64,000 nucleotides of DNA, taken from Desulfobacteraceae bacterium. GTDB lineage: Bacteria; Desulfobacterota; Desulfobacteria; Desulfobacterales; UBA5852. Shown here in pieces: positions 42,161 to 51,264 of this stretch. A program made the translations under genes and the position numbers. How positions within the stretch are numbered: the stretch's first letter is position 1; every line of letters begins with the position of its first letter. The stretch lies in the NCBI GenBank assembly GCA_014237395.1, contig JABZFP010000013.1, forward strand, positions 104,202-168,201. The letters run 5' to 3'. Under the pieces are notes generated by a model. That model was not told the DNA's origin, did not search any database, and saw only the letters and a program-made list of their open reading frames with translations.

Positions 42161-42535
42161 GGGTAATTTTCGATAGGGTCAAATATAAGATCAACGATGA
42201 TCAGCGCTTAGCGGTGATTTATATCGCACGTGCTTTGAAAAAGCAAAACACCCCTGCTTTATGCGCAAAGGTTCGCTGGCAGATGGTTGCCCTGCGAAAA
42301 ATATTCCCGGCGTGGACGCTGTCTGGCAAACCGGTCGACAACCGGATGGGGTACCGACATGCCGTAACCGGAGGTGCCCCCGTGACGATGCCCTTCGGGG
42401 AAGGTTTTTGACGAATGGACCGATACAGCGGTCCCCCGCCGTTCACATATCTCTTGATTCGCCGATCCCCCTCATGATAGTTGTAACATTTCTTGTCAGA
42501 TCGTTTCCCCCCTACAATTGAAAGGAGATTTCTTA
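42161..42535. other. Divergent region with a possible leader RNA upstream of potF
   Basis: 375 bases between trkH and the polyamine-binding protein gene. It contains a terminator-like hairpin at 42392-42409 on the plus strand, although no plus-strand gene ends before it. Upstream pairs such as CCGG-TCGACAA-CCGG suggest further structure. No supported protein gene; the 65-codon frame ending at the T-run is more likely chance. Confidence 0.5.
42392..42409 (+). terminator. Intrinsic terminator-like hairpin in the potF upstream region
   Basis: CCTTC-GGG-GAAGG followed directly by TTTTT. It lies 127 bases upstream of the potF start codon and on the same strand. With no gene ending before it, it could terminate a small RNA or act as an attenuator in a potF leader. 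Confidence 0.5.
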
Positions 42536-43567
42536 ATGAAACGGATTGCTGTTGTCATGCTCTGCCTCCTGGCCCTTCTGTTTTCAGCCGGCACCGCTAT
42601 CGCCGGCGGTGAGTTGTTCCTCTATAACTGGTCCGATTATACCGCACCCGATCTGATTAAAAAATTCGAGAAGGAAACCGGGATCAAGGTCACCCTGGAT
42701 ATTTACGATTCCAACGAAACCCTGCTGGCCAAGATGAAGTCCGGCGGCGGGGCCTACGACATCATCGTCCCGACCCACAACTTCGTCACCATCCTGATCG
42801 AGGAGGGCCTGATCCAGAAAGTCAACGCCGCCGAATTCAAGGGCTACGAAAACATCGTCGACGCCATGAAAGGCCCGCCCTGGGATCCCAAAAACGAATA
42901 CACCATCCCCTGGAACTACGGCAGCACCTCCTTTTGCCTGAACACCGGTGCCTACAACCCCGCCGAAGAATCCATGGACACGCTGTTCAATCCCCCGGCC
43001 GAACTGCAGGGCAAGATCGGCATGTTCGACTCCTCCGAAGAGAACACCAACCTGGCCCTGGTGTACAAGGGGTATCCCCAGTGCAACGAAGATCCCGCCC
43101 AGATGCAGGAAATCCTGGACCTTCTGCTGGCCCAGAAACCCCACGTCAAAGTCTACAGCTCCGAGGGCATCCACGAACGCCTGGTGTCCGAAGACGTCAT
43201 GATGAGCGGCTGCTGGAACGGCTCTGCCATGCGGGCCCGCAAGGCCAACCCCAATATCAAGTATATGTATCCCAAAGAGGGCATTCTGGGGTGGGCCGAC
43301 AACCTGGCCGTGCCCACGGGCGCCAAGAACCGGGAAAACGCGATCAAATTCCTCGAATTCATGCTGCAGCCCGAAAACGCGGCCCTTCAGACCAATTTTT
43401 CCGGCTACGCCAACGCCATTCGGGGCAGCGAAGCCTTCCTGAAGGAGGAGCTGAAGGGCGCGCCTGAACTTACCGTGCCGGAGGGGATTCCGGTTCATTT
43501 CCATCCCCAGTGCTCGGAAACCGCCATCCGGCTGCTCGACAAAGTCTGGACAAAGGTCAAGCAGTAA
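42536..43567 (+). CDS. Polyamine-binding protein of a Pot-type ABC importer (PotD/PotF-like)
   Basis: A 343-residue secreted protein. The signal peptide has a hydrophobic core at 4-19 and a cleavage site near AIA/GG. The mature start GGELFLYNWSDYTAPDLIKKFEKETGIKV is the PotD/PotF signature, with W and Y residues of the polyamine cage. Further conserved parts are YDIIVPTHN, IPWNYGSTS and NGSAMRARKANP. GAAAGGAG lies 8 nt before the ATG at 42536. A strong terminator follows at 43616, so it can be expressed separately from, and above, the rest of the importer (potABC at 47-50 kb), as is common for binding proteins. Confidence 0.9.
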   Translation: MKRIAVVMLCLLALLFSAGTAIAGGELFLYNWSDYTAPDLIKKFEKETGIKVTLDIYDSNETLLAKMKSGGGAYDIIVPTHNFVTILIEEGLIQKVNAAEFKGYENIVDAMKGPPWDPKNEYTIPWNYGSTSFCLNTGAYNPAEESMDTLFNPPAELQGKIGMFDSSEENTNLALVYKGYPQCNEDPAQMQEILDLLLAQKPHVKVYSSEGIHERLVSEDVMMSGCWNGSAMRARKANPNIKYMYPKEGILGWADNLAVPTGAKNRENAIKFLEFMLQPENAALQTNFSGYANAIRGSEAFLKEELKGAPELTVPEGIPVHFHPQCSETAIRLLDKVWTKVKQ

Positions 43568-43615
43568 AGCACGGTGCGGACTCAACACGTTTAAAACTGA
43601 AGCAAGAAATCATTG

Positions 43616-43649
43616 CGGGGGATATCCGCTGGCGGGTATCCCCCGTTTT
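43616..43649 (+). terminator. Strong intrinsic terminator downstream of the polyamine-binding protein gene
   Basis: CGGGGGATA (43616-43624) and TATCCCCCG (43637-43645) pair perfectly, the inner CCGC/GCGG extends the stem, and GTTTTA follows. It lies 49 bases after the stop codon. Confidence 0.75.
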
Positions 43650-43835
43650 ACCCAAGACGCGGCCCCGGGCCCTTCAGCTGTGAAGGTGCCCCCCCCAAGC
43701 GGATGCGCCTTCGCGTGATCAAGGATAATCGATCGGCCGGTGTTTAAAGATAATCCTTCGGATCCTTTCCCCCTTGAATCCTGGCATCCTATCCTCCAAT
43801 GACAGCGGAGAAAAACTTTTAAAAAGATTCGTGCC

Positions 43836-45626
43836 ATGACGATCACTTCTTCTACAAAATTCGCAGACCTGGTTCTTCAAAACGGCCGGGTGTTTACCCA
43901 GGAAGCGGAACCCTCCCAAGCCCAGGCCGTGGCCGTCACCGGCAAACGCATCGTCTATGTCGGCGATAACAAGGGTGCGGCCGGTTTCACCGGACCACAC
44001 ACGCAGGTCATCGACCTGGACGGCAAGATGGTGCTGCCGTCCTTTATCGACGCGCATATGCACCCGGTCCATGGGGCCTATCGCTATGTCTATTGCCTGA
44101 GCCTGTTCGGTATCAACGCGGACGATCTGAAACAGGCCTACCTGGACGAAGCCCGCCGTTTCGTGGCGCAGAACCCGGACAAACCATGGATCCAGGGCGC
44201 CGGCTTCCGCCGTGGGGCCTTTGACGAGATCGGGCCGCGCAAGGAATGGTTGGACGCCGTGGAAGCCAAACGGCCCGTCTCGATTCTTTCCAAAGACGGC
44301 CACTCCCTATGGGTCAACTCCCGGGCCCTGGAAATCGCCGGCATTACCGCCGACACCCCCGACCCGCCGAATGGCGTCATCAAACGGGACCCGGTCACGG
44401 GCCACCCTTCCGGGCTGCTGCAGGAAGCGGCCATGGCAATCGTCAAGCCCCACATCCCCAAGCCGGCCCGGGAAGAAATCAAGACCACCCTGCTATGGCT
44501 GCAGCAATGGCTCAACCGCGAGGGCATCACCACGGCCCTGGACGCCATTCTGGAAATTGACGCTCCGGAGGTCTACCGGGCCTACCAGGAACTGGCCGAA
44601 GAAGGTCGTTTGACCGTTCGCTACCGAGGCGCCTGGCGCATCATCCCCGAACGGGATTTCAAGGCCGACATCGACCGGGCCCTGGCATTGTCGCAGCAGT
44701 TCGATACGCCCCATTTCAAAACGGATGTTTTCAAGTTCTTCGCCGATGAAGTGGTCGAGGAGGAGACTGCCTATCTGCTGGCACCCTACACCCATCGATC
44801 CGATGACTGGCTGGGTCTCAAGGATTGGGACAACGACGCCCTGCTGGCGGCCTTTACCAGGGTTCACGCGGCGGGCGGCCAGGTGCACGTGCACACTATC
44901 GGCGATGGTGCCGTCCGTTACGTGCTCGACGTTTTAGAGGCGCTGAAGCAAAAAACCGACCCGGCCCGTTGGGATCGACGACCGACCCTGGCACATCTGC
45001 AGTTGGTTCACCCGGACGATTTCCGCCGCATGGCCGCGATGGACGCGACCGCCGTCATCGCCCCCTACTGGTGCATCGTCGAAGACTATTTCTGGGGGAT
45101 GTACGTCGACTACCTGGGTCGCGAGCGGGCCTTCTACGGGCAGTACCCCCAGAAGCGTTTTTTGGAAAACGGCGTGAACCTGGCCTTTCATTCCGATTTT
45201 TCGGTGGTCGAACCCGATTCCATGCGGGCGCTGTACAGCGCCATGACACGCCGGGCGCCCCGGCGGACATTCGAAAGCAATTACGGCCGCATGCCCGGTT
45301 TTCGCTACGTGGCTGATTCCAGAACAGACCTGCAATACGGCGATATCGGCGCCCTGCCGCCGGAAGAGGAATGCCTCGACTTGGAGGAAGCCCTCCTGGC
45401 CTACACCATGGGGGGAGCCTATGCGAATTTTCTGGAAAACGATCTGGGCTCGATCGCTGCCGGCAAACTGGCCGATCTGATCGTCCTGGATCGAAACCTC
45501 TACGAGATCCCCTTCGACGACATCCCCCAGGCCCGCGTGGTCATGACCCTCTTCGAGGGGCGCATCGTTTTCGAAGACGATGGCACGCTGCCAAAAGGGG
45601 GCCGCCCACCCCTGCCGGAACGCTGA
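43836..45626 (+). CDS. YtcJ-like amidohydrolase in the polyamine cluster
   Basis: A 596-residue amidohydrolase 3 family protein. The metal motif is PSFIDAHMHPVHG. Further marks are FFADEVVEEETAYL, VHVHTIGDGAVR, LAHLQLVHPDD, HSDFSVVEPD and the terminal IAAGKLADLIVLDRNLYEIP. It hydrolyses an amide, perhaps an N-acetylated polyamine or gamma-glutamyl derivative given the neighbours; this is inference. It is only distantly like the amidohydrolase at 21185 and some 50 residues longer. The next gene starts 2 bases after its stop, so they form one unit with the oxidase. Confidence 0.85.
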   Translation: MTITSSTKFADLVLQNGRVFTQEAEPSQAQAVAVTGKRIVYVGDNKGAAGFTGPHTQVIDLDGKMVLPSFIDAHMHPVHGAYRYVYCLSLFGINADDLKQAYLDEARRFVAQNPDKPWIQGAGFRRGAFDEIGPRKEWLDAVEAKRPVSILSKDGHSLWVNSRALEIAGITADTPDPPNGVIKRDPVTGHPSGLLQEAAMAIVKPHIPKPAREEIKTTLLWLQQWLNREGITTALDAILEIDAPEVYRAYQELAEEGRLTVRYRGAWRIIPERDFKADIDRALALSQQFDTPHFKTDVFKFFADEVVEEETAYLLAPYTHRSDDWLGLKDWDNDALLAAFTRVHAAGGQVHVHTIGDGAVRYVLDVLEALKQKTDPARWDRRPTLAHLQLVHPDDFRRMAAMDATAVIAPYWCIVEDYFWGMYVDYLGRERAFYGQYPQKRFLENGVNLAFHSDFSVVEPDSMRALYSAMTRRAPRRTFESNYGRMPGFRYVADSRTDLQYGDIGALPPEEECLDLEEALLAYTMGGAYANFLENDLGSIAAGKLADLIVLDRNLYEIPFDDIPQARVVMTLFEGRIVFEDDGTLPKGGRPPLPER

Positions 45627-45628
45627 GC

Positions 45629-46903
45629 ATGCATCGGATACAAGAGCGAAACTATTGGCTCGACCCACCGCTGCTGCCGGCGTTTGCGGAAACGCCGCCT
45701 GCACGGACCGACGTTCTCGTCATCGGCAGCGGATTCACCGGCACCACGGCCGCCATCCGGCTGCGCCAGGCGGGTTTCGAGGTGACCGTGATCGATGCCA
45801 AACCCCTGGGCACGGGGGCCAGCGCCCGCAACGGCGGCATGGTCCTCAGCGGCCTCAGCGACGATTTGTTCGCCGTGATCAAGCGCTATGGCATCGACGT
45901 GGCCCGCAATCTCTATCACGAGTCCATCGCATCGGTAACCGCAGTGGAACGGCTGGTGACCGAGGGGCATATCGACTGTGCGTTTCAGCGCAGCGGGTTC
46001 CTTTTTGCGGCCTGCAAACCCCGTCACGCCGACGCGCTGCAACGGTCCCGGGAATTGCTGGAACGCGCTTTCGGGCATGCCACCGAATGGATCCCGGCAG
46101 ACCGCTTGCGGGAAGAAATCGACACGACGGTCTACCATGGCGCCTTGCTGGAGGCATCGGACGCCGGGGTACACCCGGCCCGCTACAGCGCGGGCTTGAT
46201 TCGCATGGCCCAGCGGCTGGGCGTAACGCTGCATGAAAATGTGACGGCCCTGGCCATCGCCAAGCACGGTAAAGGACTTCGGGTCACCACCGACAAAGGC
46301 CCCATAATGGCCGGGAAAGTCGTGGTGGCCACAAACGGGTACACCGGTGCCCTGACACCCTGGATCCGCCGCCGGATCGTGCCGGTCCGCAGCATGATGA
46401 TCGCCACCGCGCCGCTGCCGCCCGAACGGATCAGAGCCCTGATACCGCATGGCCGCATGATCGCGGACACCAAGACGTTTCTGTATTACTTCCGGCCCTC
46501 GCCGGATGGCACACGGATTCTGTTCGGCGGCCGCCCCCGATCCACCACCCGATCCCTGACGGAAAACGCCCGCTTCATGCGGGACAATCTGGTGTCGGTT
46601 TTTCCGCAACTGGCTTCCGTCGCGGTTGATTACGCCTGGTGGGGCAAGCTGGGCTTCACGCTGGACCATCTGCCCCACGCGGGGCAACGGGATGGCGTTT
46701 ATTATGCCATGGGGTTCTGCGGCCATGGCGTCGCCCTGGCCACTCATTTGGGCGAGAAGATGGCCGGCCTGATCCAGGAAACGGCCTCGGGCAAAACCGC
46801 CTATACCGGCCTGAAGTTCCGGGCCATACCGTTTTACAATGAACGCCCCTGGTTTCTGCCGCTGGTTTATCGCTTCTTCAGCCTGAGGGACCGGCTGTTG
46901 TAG
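45629..46903 (+). CDS. FAD-dependent oxidoreductase, PuuB-like (gamma-glutamylputrescine oxidase type)
   Basis: A 424-residue DAO-family flavoprotein. The FAD fold is VLVIGSGFTGTTAAIRL (about 29-45), followed by GTGASARNGGMVL, the family cofactor signature, and a C-terminal GFCGHGVALATHLGEKMA. The N terminus YWLDPPLLPAFAETPP is typical of PuuB-like enzymes that oxidise gamma-glutamylputrescine or similar amines to aldehydes. It is coupled to the amidohydrolase gene and followed by potABC, so polyamine use as nutrient is the likely context. Its oxygen need is odd for an anaerobe; another electron acceptor may serve. Confidence 0.82.
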   Translation: MHRIQERNYWLDPPLLPAFAETPPARTDVLVIGSGFTGTTAAIRLRQAGFEVTVIDAKPLGTGASARNGGMVLSGLSDDLFAVIKRYGIDVARNLYHESIASVTAVERLVTEGHIDCAFQRSGFLFAACKPRHADALQRSRELLERAFGHATEWIPADRLREEIDTTVYHGALLEASDAGVHPARYSAGLIRMAQRLGVTLHENVTALAIAKHGKGLRVTTDKGPIMAGKVVVATNGYTGALTPWIRRRIVPVRSMMIATAPLPPERIRALIPHGRMIADTKTFLYYFRPSPDGTRILFGGRPRSTTRSLTENARFMRDNLVSVFPQLASVAVDYAWWGKLGFTLDHLPHAGQRDGVYYAMGFCGHGVALATHLGEKMAGLIQETASGKTAYTGLKFRAIPFYNERPWFLPLVYRFFSLRDRLL

Positions 46904-47043
46904 CCATCGCCTTTATAGAGGATCGACAGGACATCGAATGGTAAAAAATCGAGTTGCAAATCGCAATGAATCATTGCTATAGCGCCAGGGCGCTTCTTGC
47001 GCGGCGTCAAATGGCCATTACCTGAATTTGGAGTGTCCTTGCC

Positions 47044-48141
47044 ATGCCAAAACCGGCCATAGAGATCAAAAACGTTACCAAAATATTCCAAGGCCATACC
47101 GGTCATCCGGTTACAGCCCTGGATCATGTATCCCTGACCATCGAAGATAATGAATTTTTCACCCTGCTCGGGCCATCGGGCTGCGGCAAGACCACCCTTT
47201 TGCGTCTGATTGCGGGTTTCGAGTATCCCACCCAAGGTGAAATCGTGCTGTTCGGCGATAGTATCCGGGGCCTGCCACCGCAACAACGCCCGGTCAACAC
47301 GGTTTTTCAACACTACGCCCTTTTTCCCCACATGACCGTGGCCGAAAACGTTGGATTTCCCCTCAAGATGCAGGGCCAGCGACCAGATGAAATGACGCGG
47401 ACGGCTGCACGCATGCTGGACCTGGTTAAAATGGCGGATTTCGGCGACCGCATGCCCGATCAGCTTTCCGGCGGACAGCAGCAGCGTGTGGCCCTGGCCC
47501 GGGCCCTGGCCCCCCAGCCCAAGGTATTGCTATTGGATGAACCCCTCTCCGCGCTGGACCTCAAACTCCGCCAGGAGATGCGCGTCGAGTTGAAAAACCT
47601 GCAGCGCCAGACCGGCATCACCTTCGTCTTCGTGACCCACGACCAGGTCGAAGCCCTGACCATGAGCGACCGGATCGCCGTCATGTCCATGGGCCGGCTG
47701 CAGCAGGAAGGCACGCCCATCGCGATCTATGAGCAGCCGGTCAACCGGTTTGTGGCCGATTTCATCGGAGAAACGAATTTTATTCAAAGTACGATCGCCG
47801 GCATCGAAAACAGCGGCGCGCGCTGCACCATCGGCCCGGGGACGACCCTTGGCACCGGCGCCACCGCCGACAAGGGAAAAGGGGATGCGGTCACCCTGGC
47901 CATCCGGCCTGAGAAAATCAGGCTTGTGAAGAGCGACGGCGCCGCAGATGGACTCCAGGGACGAGTCGCGGAATGCATCTACACCGGCACGGACACCAAC
48001 TATCAGGTGGAGCTGGAAAATAGCGATGTGCGCCTGGTGGTCAGGGGCCGCAACGCCATCACCGGTGAAACCCTGTTCAAAGTGGGCGAAACCGTGGTGC
48101 TCAACGTGGCCGAAGGCGCGGCCCGGATTCTGGCGGACTGA
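47044..48141 (+). CDS. potA: Polyamine ABC importer ATPase (PotA-like)
   Basis: A 365-residue ATPase with Walker A GPSGCGKTT, Q-loop FQHYALFPHMTV, signature LSGGQQQR, Walker B LLLDEPLSALDLKLR, H-loop THDQVEALTMSD, and a C-terminal TOBE regulatory domain (about 280-360). It powers the PotB/PotC permeases encoded directly after. Its TGA overlaps the ATG of the next gene. The 140-base gap before it may hold a promoter. Confidence 0.92.
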   Translation: MPKPAIEIKNVTKIFQGHTGHPVTALDHVSLTIEDNEFFTLLGPSGCGKTTLLRLIAGFEYPTQGEIVLFGDSIRGLPPQQRPVNTVFQHYALFPHMTVAENVGFPLKMQGQRPDEMTRTAARMLDLVKMADFGDRMPDQLSGGQQQRVALARALAPQPKVLLLDEPLSALDLKLRQEMRVELKNLQRQTGITFVFVTHDQVEALTMSDRIAVMSMGRLQQEGTPIAIYEQPVNRFVADFIGETNFIQSTIAGIENSGARCTIGPGTTLGTGATADKGKGDAVTLAIRPEKIRLVKSDGAADGLQGRVAECIYTGTDTNYQVELENSDVRLVVRGRNAITGETLFKVGETVVLNVAEGAARILAD

Positions 48142-49040
48142 TGCGACTTCTTCAAAGTACACAGATGCGAAGAGTACTGGGCTTAGGGCCTGCCCTGGGC
48201 ATCATCGGGTTCTTCATGGTCGTACCGATCGCGATCATCATCGTTTTCTCGTTCATGAAGTCCAACCCTTACGGGGGCGTCAATCCCGAATTTTCCCTGG
48301 AAGCCTACAAGCAGTTCCTCTTCGAACGCAACCTGATGGACGAATTGGTGTTCAATGCCGCTTATCTGCGGATCTTCGGCCGGTCATTCCTCCTGGCCAT
48401 AGGGACCACGGCGCTGTGCCTCCTGATCGGTTTTCCAACAGCCTATTACATGTCCCGGCAGCCGGCCCGGCGCAAGAACCTGATGGTCTTCCTGGTGACC
48501 ATCCCTTTCTGGACCAATCTCCTGATCCGGGCCTATTGCTGGATTCTCCTGCTGCGGGATACGGGCATCATCAACAATTACCTTATCAAATGGGGAATCA
48601 TCGACGAACCCCTGACGATGCTCTACACCAATTTCGCCATATTCCTGGGACTGGTCTACACCCATATCCCGTTCATGGTCCTGCCGATTTACGCCCGGGT
48701 GGAAAAACTGGACTTCAACCTTCTCGAAGCGGCACACGACCTCTACGCCAGCCGGCAGCAACTGATGCGCCACGTGATTCTGCCATTGGCGGCGCCGGGC
48801 ATTATCGCGGGCAGCCTGCTGGTATTCGTTCCCTGCCTGGGCGATTTCATCATCCCCAACCTGCTGGGGGGCGGCAAACACCTGATGATCGGCAGCCTCA
48901 TTCAACTCCAGTTCGGCGGCTCCCGCAACTGGCCTTTCGGATCGGCCGCCGCCCTGATCCTGATGTCTTTCGTCCTCATCGCCATGATGATTTACGTCTG
49001 GGGACCGGGGCGCAAAATGAAACCGGAGGGTGACGCCTGA
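48141..49040 (+). CDS. potB: Polyamine ABC importer permease (PotB-like)
   Basis: A 299-residue inner-membrane protein with six hydrophobic segments. The EAA loop LLEAAHDLYASRQQLMRHVILPLAAPG contacts the ATPase. Both ends overlap neighbouring genes by TGATG, so potA, potB and potC are translationally linked. The nearest relatives by pattern are PotB/PotH of putrescine and spermidine importers. Confidence 0.92.
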   Translation: MRLLQSTQMRRVLGLGPALGIIGFFMVVPIAIIIVFSFMKSNPYGGVNPEFSLEAYKQFLFERNLMDELVFNAAYLRIFGRSFLLAIGTTALCLLIGFPTAYYMSRQPARRKNLMVFLVTIPFWTNLLIRAYCWILLLRDTGIINNYLIKWGIIDEPLTMLYTNFAIFLGLVYTHIPFMVLPIYARVEKLDFNLLEAAHDLYASRQQLMRHVILPLAAPGIIAGSLLVFVPCLGDFIIPNLLGGGKHLMIGSLIQLQFGGSRNWPFGSAAALILMSFVLIAMMIYVWGPGRKMKPEGDA

Positions 49041-49885
49041 TGCGTTCTTCCACGACCAGCGGCCCGAATCCCGCCGGGGAAAAACAATTCGTCATCGGGC
49101 GGTTTCCCGGGTTCGCCGCGACCTCCTGGATTTTTCTGCTCTATCTTTACATCCCGATTTTCCTGCTCATCATCTTTTCCTTCAATGCCAGCCACTCGGC
49201 CACGATCTGGCACGGGTTCAGCCTGGAGTGGTACCTGAAGGCCTTTGGCAACGACGATGTCCAGCGGGCCGCCGTAAACAGCCTGATCGTGGCCTTCATC
49301 GCCACGGTGGTCGCGACGGTGGTCGCAGTCTTTGCCGCGCTGATCCTGGCCCGGGGCGGACGCTTCCGGGGCCGCGGCCTTTCTTACGGCATTTTGATGC
49401 TGCCCATGACCATGCCGGAAATTGTCACGGCCGTGGCCACCCTGTCGTTTTTCACCGCCATTAAACTGGATATCGGCCTGGGGCGGGTGGTCATCGCCCA
49501 CACCGTCTTCTGCATCCCATTCGCCTTTCTGCCCATCCGGGCCCGGCTGCAGGGCATGGACACCACCCTGGAACAGGCCGCGCAGGACCTCTATGCCAAC
49601 GAATGGCAAACCTTTCGCTATGTCACGCTCCCCCTATTGATGCCGGGCATCATTTCCGGAGCCATGCTCTCCTTCATTATTTCCATTGATGATTTTATCA
49701 TCACCCTGATGGTGGCGCCCGCCGGGTCGACCACGCTGCCCCTTTACATCTACGGCATGGTCCGCATGGGTGTCACGCCGGAAGTCAACGCCCTCTCCAC
49801 CGTGATGCTGGCCATATCCCTCGTCTTCGTTTCCACGAGTTACCTTATCGGCCGCAAGAAGCAGGCCGGAACAGCGAACCAATAA
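49040..49885 (+). CDS. potC: Polyamine ABC importer permease (PotC-like)
   Basis: A 281-residue permease with six hydrophobic segments. The EAA loop LEQAAQDLYANEWQTFRYVTLPLLMPG and the following FIISIDDFIITLMVAPAGSTTLPLYIYGMVR are clear PotC/PotI signatures. It is the last gene of the potABC unit. No T-run terminator was seen directly after it. Confidence 0.92.
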   Translation: MRSSTTSGPNPAGEKQFVIGRFPGFAATSWIFLLYLYIPIFLLIIFSFNASHSATIWHGFSLEWYLKAFGNDDVQRAAVNSLIVAFIATVVATVVAVFAALILARGGRFRGRGLSYGILMLPMTMPEIVTAVATLSFFTAIKLDIGLGRVVIAHTVFCIPFAFLPIRARLQGMDTTLEQAAQDLYANEWQTFRYVTLPLLMPGIISGAMLSFIISIDDFIITLMVAPAGSTTLPLYIYGMVRMGVTPEVNALSTVMLAISLVFVSTSYLIGRKKQAGTANQ

Positions 49886-49985
49886 AGCCGTTCCATTCCG
49901 CTTAACACGATAAGGGTAATGCCCCATCGGTATTGCATTCCCCCATTTGATGCGCATCATATGGGTAACCCTAAATCCAAACAAA

Positions 49986-50013
49986 ACCCCTATGGCGAAA
50001 CCGTCATAGGGGT
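49986..50013 (+). promoter_or_regulatory. Strong hairpin in the leader of a small membrane-protein gene
   Basis: ACCCCTATG-GCG and C-GTCATAGGGGT pair through 11-12 bp (one G-T pair) around the short loop AAAC. The stem ends 18 bases before the ATG at 50032 and just before its ribosome site. No T-run follows. It could stabilise the messenger, bind a regulator, or mark the end of the pot transcript. Confidence 0.5.
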
Positions 50014-50031
50014 CGTGATAAGGAGTCCATC

Positions 50032-50235
50032 ATGAACCAGATCAAATGTGCTGCCGAAAAACTGTCCTTACGAACGCTGGGATTGATTCTTCTGCCATTT
50101 GTGGCTTTTTTTACGATCGTCGCCAATGTTGTTCTGCCTTTTCTGGGGCTTTTTCTGGCCATCCCGTTGTTTGTCCTAAACGGCGTTCTGCTTGCGGCCC
50201 CCAAAAGCAAAACCTGCCAGCTTTTGTTGAGCTGA
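50032..50235 (+). CDS. Small hydrophobic membrane protein
   Basis: A 67-residue protein with a basic N terminus (MNQIKCAAEKLSLRT) and two closely spaced hydrophobic helices (LGLILLPFVAFFTIVANVV, then LPFLGLFLAIPLFVLNGVLL). It ends in a short Lys-containing tail. AAGGAG lies 8 nt before the ATG, which supports a real gene. I do not recognise a family. It stands alone between potC and the minus-strand selenoprotein gene, behind a strong hairpin. Confidence 0.6.
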   Translation: MNQIKCAAEKLSLRTLGLILLPFVAFFTIVANVVLPFLGLFLAIPLFVLNGVLLAAPKSKTCQLLLS

Positions 50236-50415
50236 CCATCGAGACCGTGGGCCTGACCGGATAACGGGCACTCCAGCGGCGGTATTCCCCCATTCGTTTG
50301 CTCCGGCAATGGAGCCTCCCTGTTACCGGAGCAATGCCGTTACGCCACCCTCGCACAACGCGACTTGACCGGATGTTGAAAACGCGCGCCCTAAGATGGT
50401 GATCGGCATTGGCGG

Positions 50416-50994
50416 TTACCCCTTGGGTTTGGCGGGTCTGGTATGAGAAATCATATTCGGGTTGGACTGGAGAAATTGCAGAAGATCATCCGCCGCCGGG
50501 TGATCGGCGGGATCCTTGGCGAAATGGCTGAAGCGGATGCGACCGCCTGTATCGATAATAAAAACCCCGGGCAGCTGGCGGACATCCCCTTTGGGGATAC
50601 CGATGCCATGTCCCTTGGCCAGGGCTGCAAGCCCCTTCATGGCCATGCCAACTGAAAGAAGGGCTTTGGGTGTTGCCTGTTTGAGTTGAAAGGCCTTGAA
50701 AAGTTGTTTCTCCGGGTCGGCAACCATCGGAAACGGGACATGGAACTGCGCTTTGAACGCCGCGGTTTCCTCGACCGTCCCCAGGCCGACGAGTACGATG
50801 CGGGCGCCCAACTTTTGAAACTGGTCTTCTTGCCGGCGCAACTGCGCCACCTGCTCACGGCAGAACGGTCACCCGTAATGGCGCAGGAAAACCAGCACCA
50901 GCGGCCCTTCTTGCCAGAACCGGCTGATACGTGCAACGGTGTCGTCCCACAACACCACCTCCTGGTCTTTGATGCTGTCCATATCGATAGGCAT
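50416..50994 (-). CDS. Selenocysteine-containing thioredoxin-fold protein, AhpC/TSA (SelU/PRXL2-like)
   Basis: A 192-residue protein if the TGA at 50869-50871 is selenocysteine (U42). The reading is VLVFLRHYGUPFCREQVAQLR, quoted here in parts: the family motif RHFGCPFCREQ carries Cys where U42 stands, and C45 completes a U-x-x-C redox pair. Homology runs in frame on both sides: VLWDDTVARISRFW before, FPMVADPEKQLFKAF and GDVRQLPGVFIID after. The start ATG at 50994 has GAGAGGA 8 nt upstream, while a start after the TGA would lose the active site. It is a cytoplasmic redox protein; its substrate is unknown. Confidence 0.88.
50836..50871 (-). promoter_or_regulatory. UGA selenocysteine codon with possible SECIS hairpin
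   Basis: On the minus strand, 20 bases after the UGA, GGCGC-AGTT-GCGCC forms a short GC-rich hairpin. It is weaker than the one in the peroxiredoxin gene, so this element is only a candidate. Confidence 0.4.
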
Positions 50995-51264
50995 AGCGAT
51001 TTCCTCTCACATTTGATCGTGTAAAATTGAATTGCGCCGGACCCGGTGGGCGCCCCCGGTTGTTTTGGAAAGCACGTGTCCTTTCCATGCATTATCGATA
51101 GGATAATCACATGCCCGCCAAGGGCAACCATGTCATTCCTTTCGCGAAGGATGATGGGTTTATCCTATAACTTCCCCCCAAATATTCGTCTATTGCAATG
51201 TCAGCGGTATGTCAAAACTTATAAGGCAGTATGCTACAGTTCATTTAACCCAAAGGAGCTTGTC

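Noticed and set aside
42214..42411. 65-codon frame upstream of potF as a leader peptide
   Set aside because: No ribosome site was seen, and its stop falls in the T-run of a terminator. A structured RNA seems more likely.
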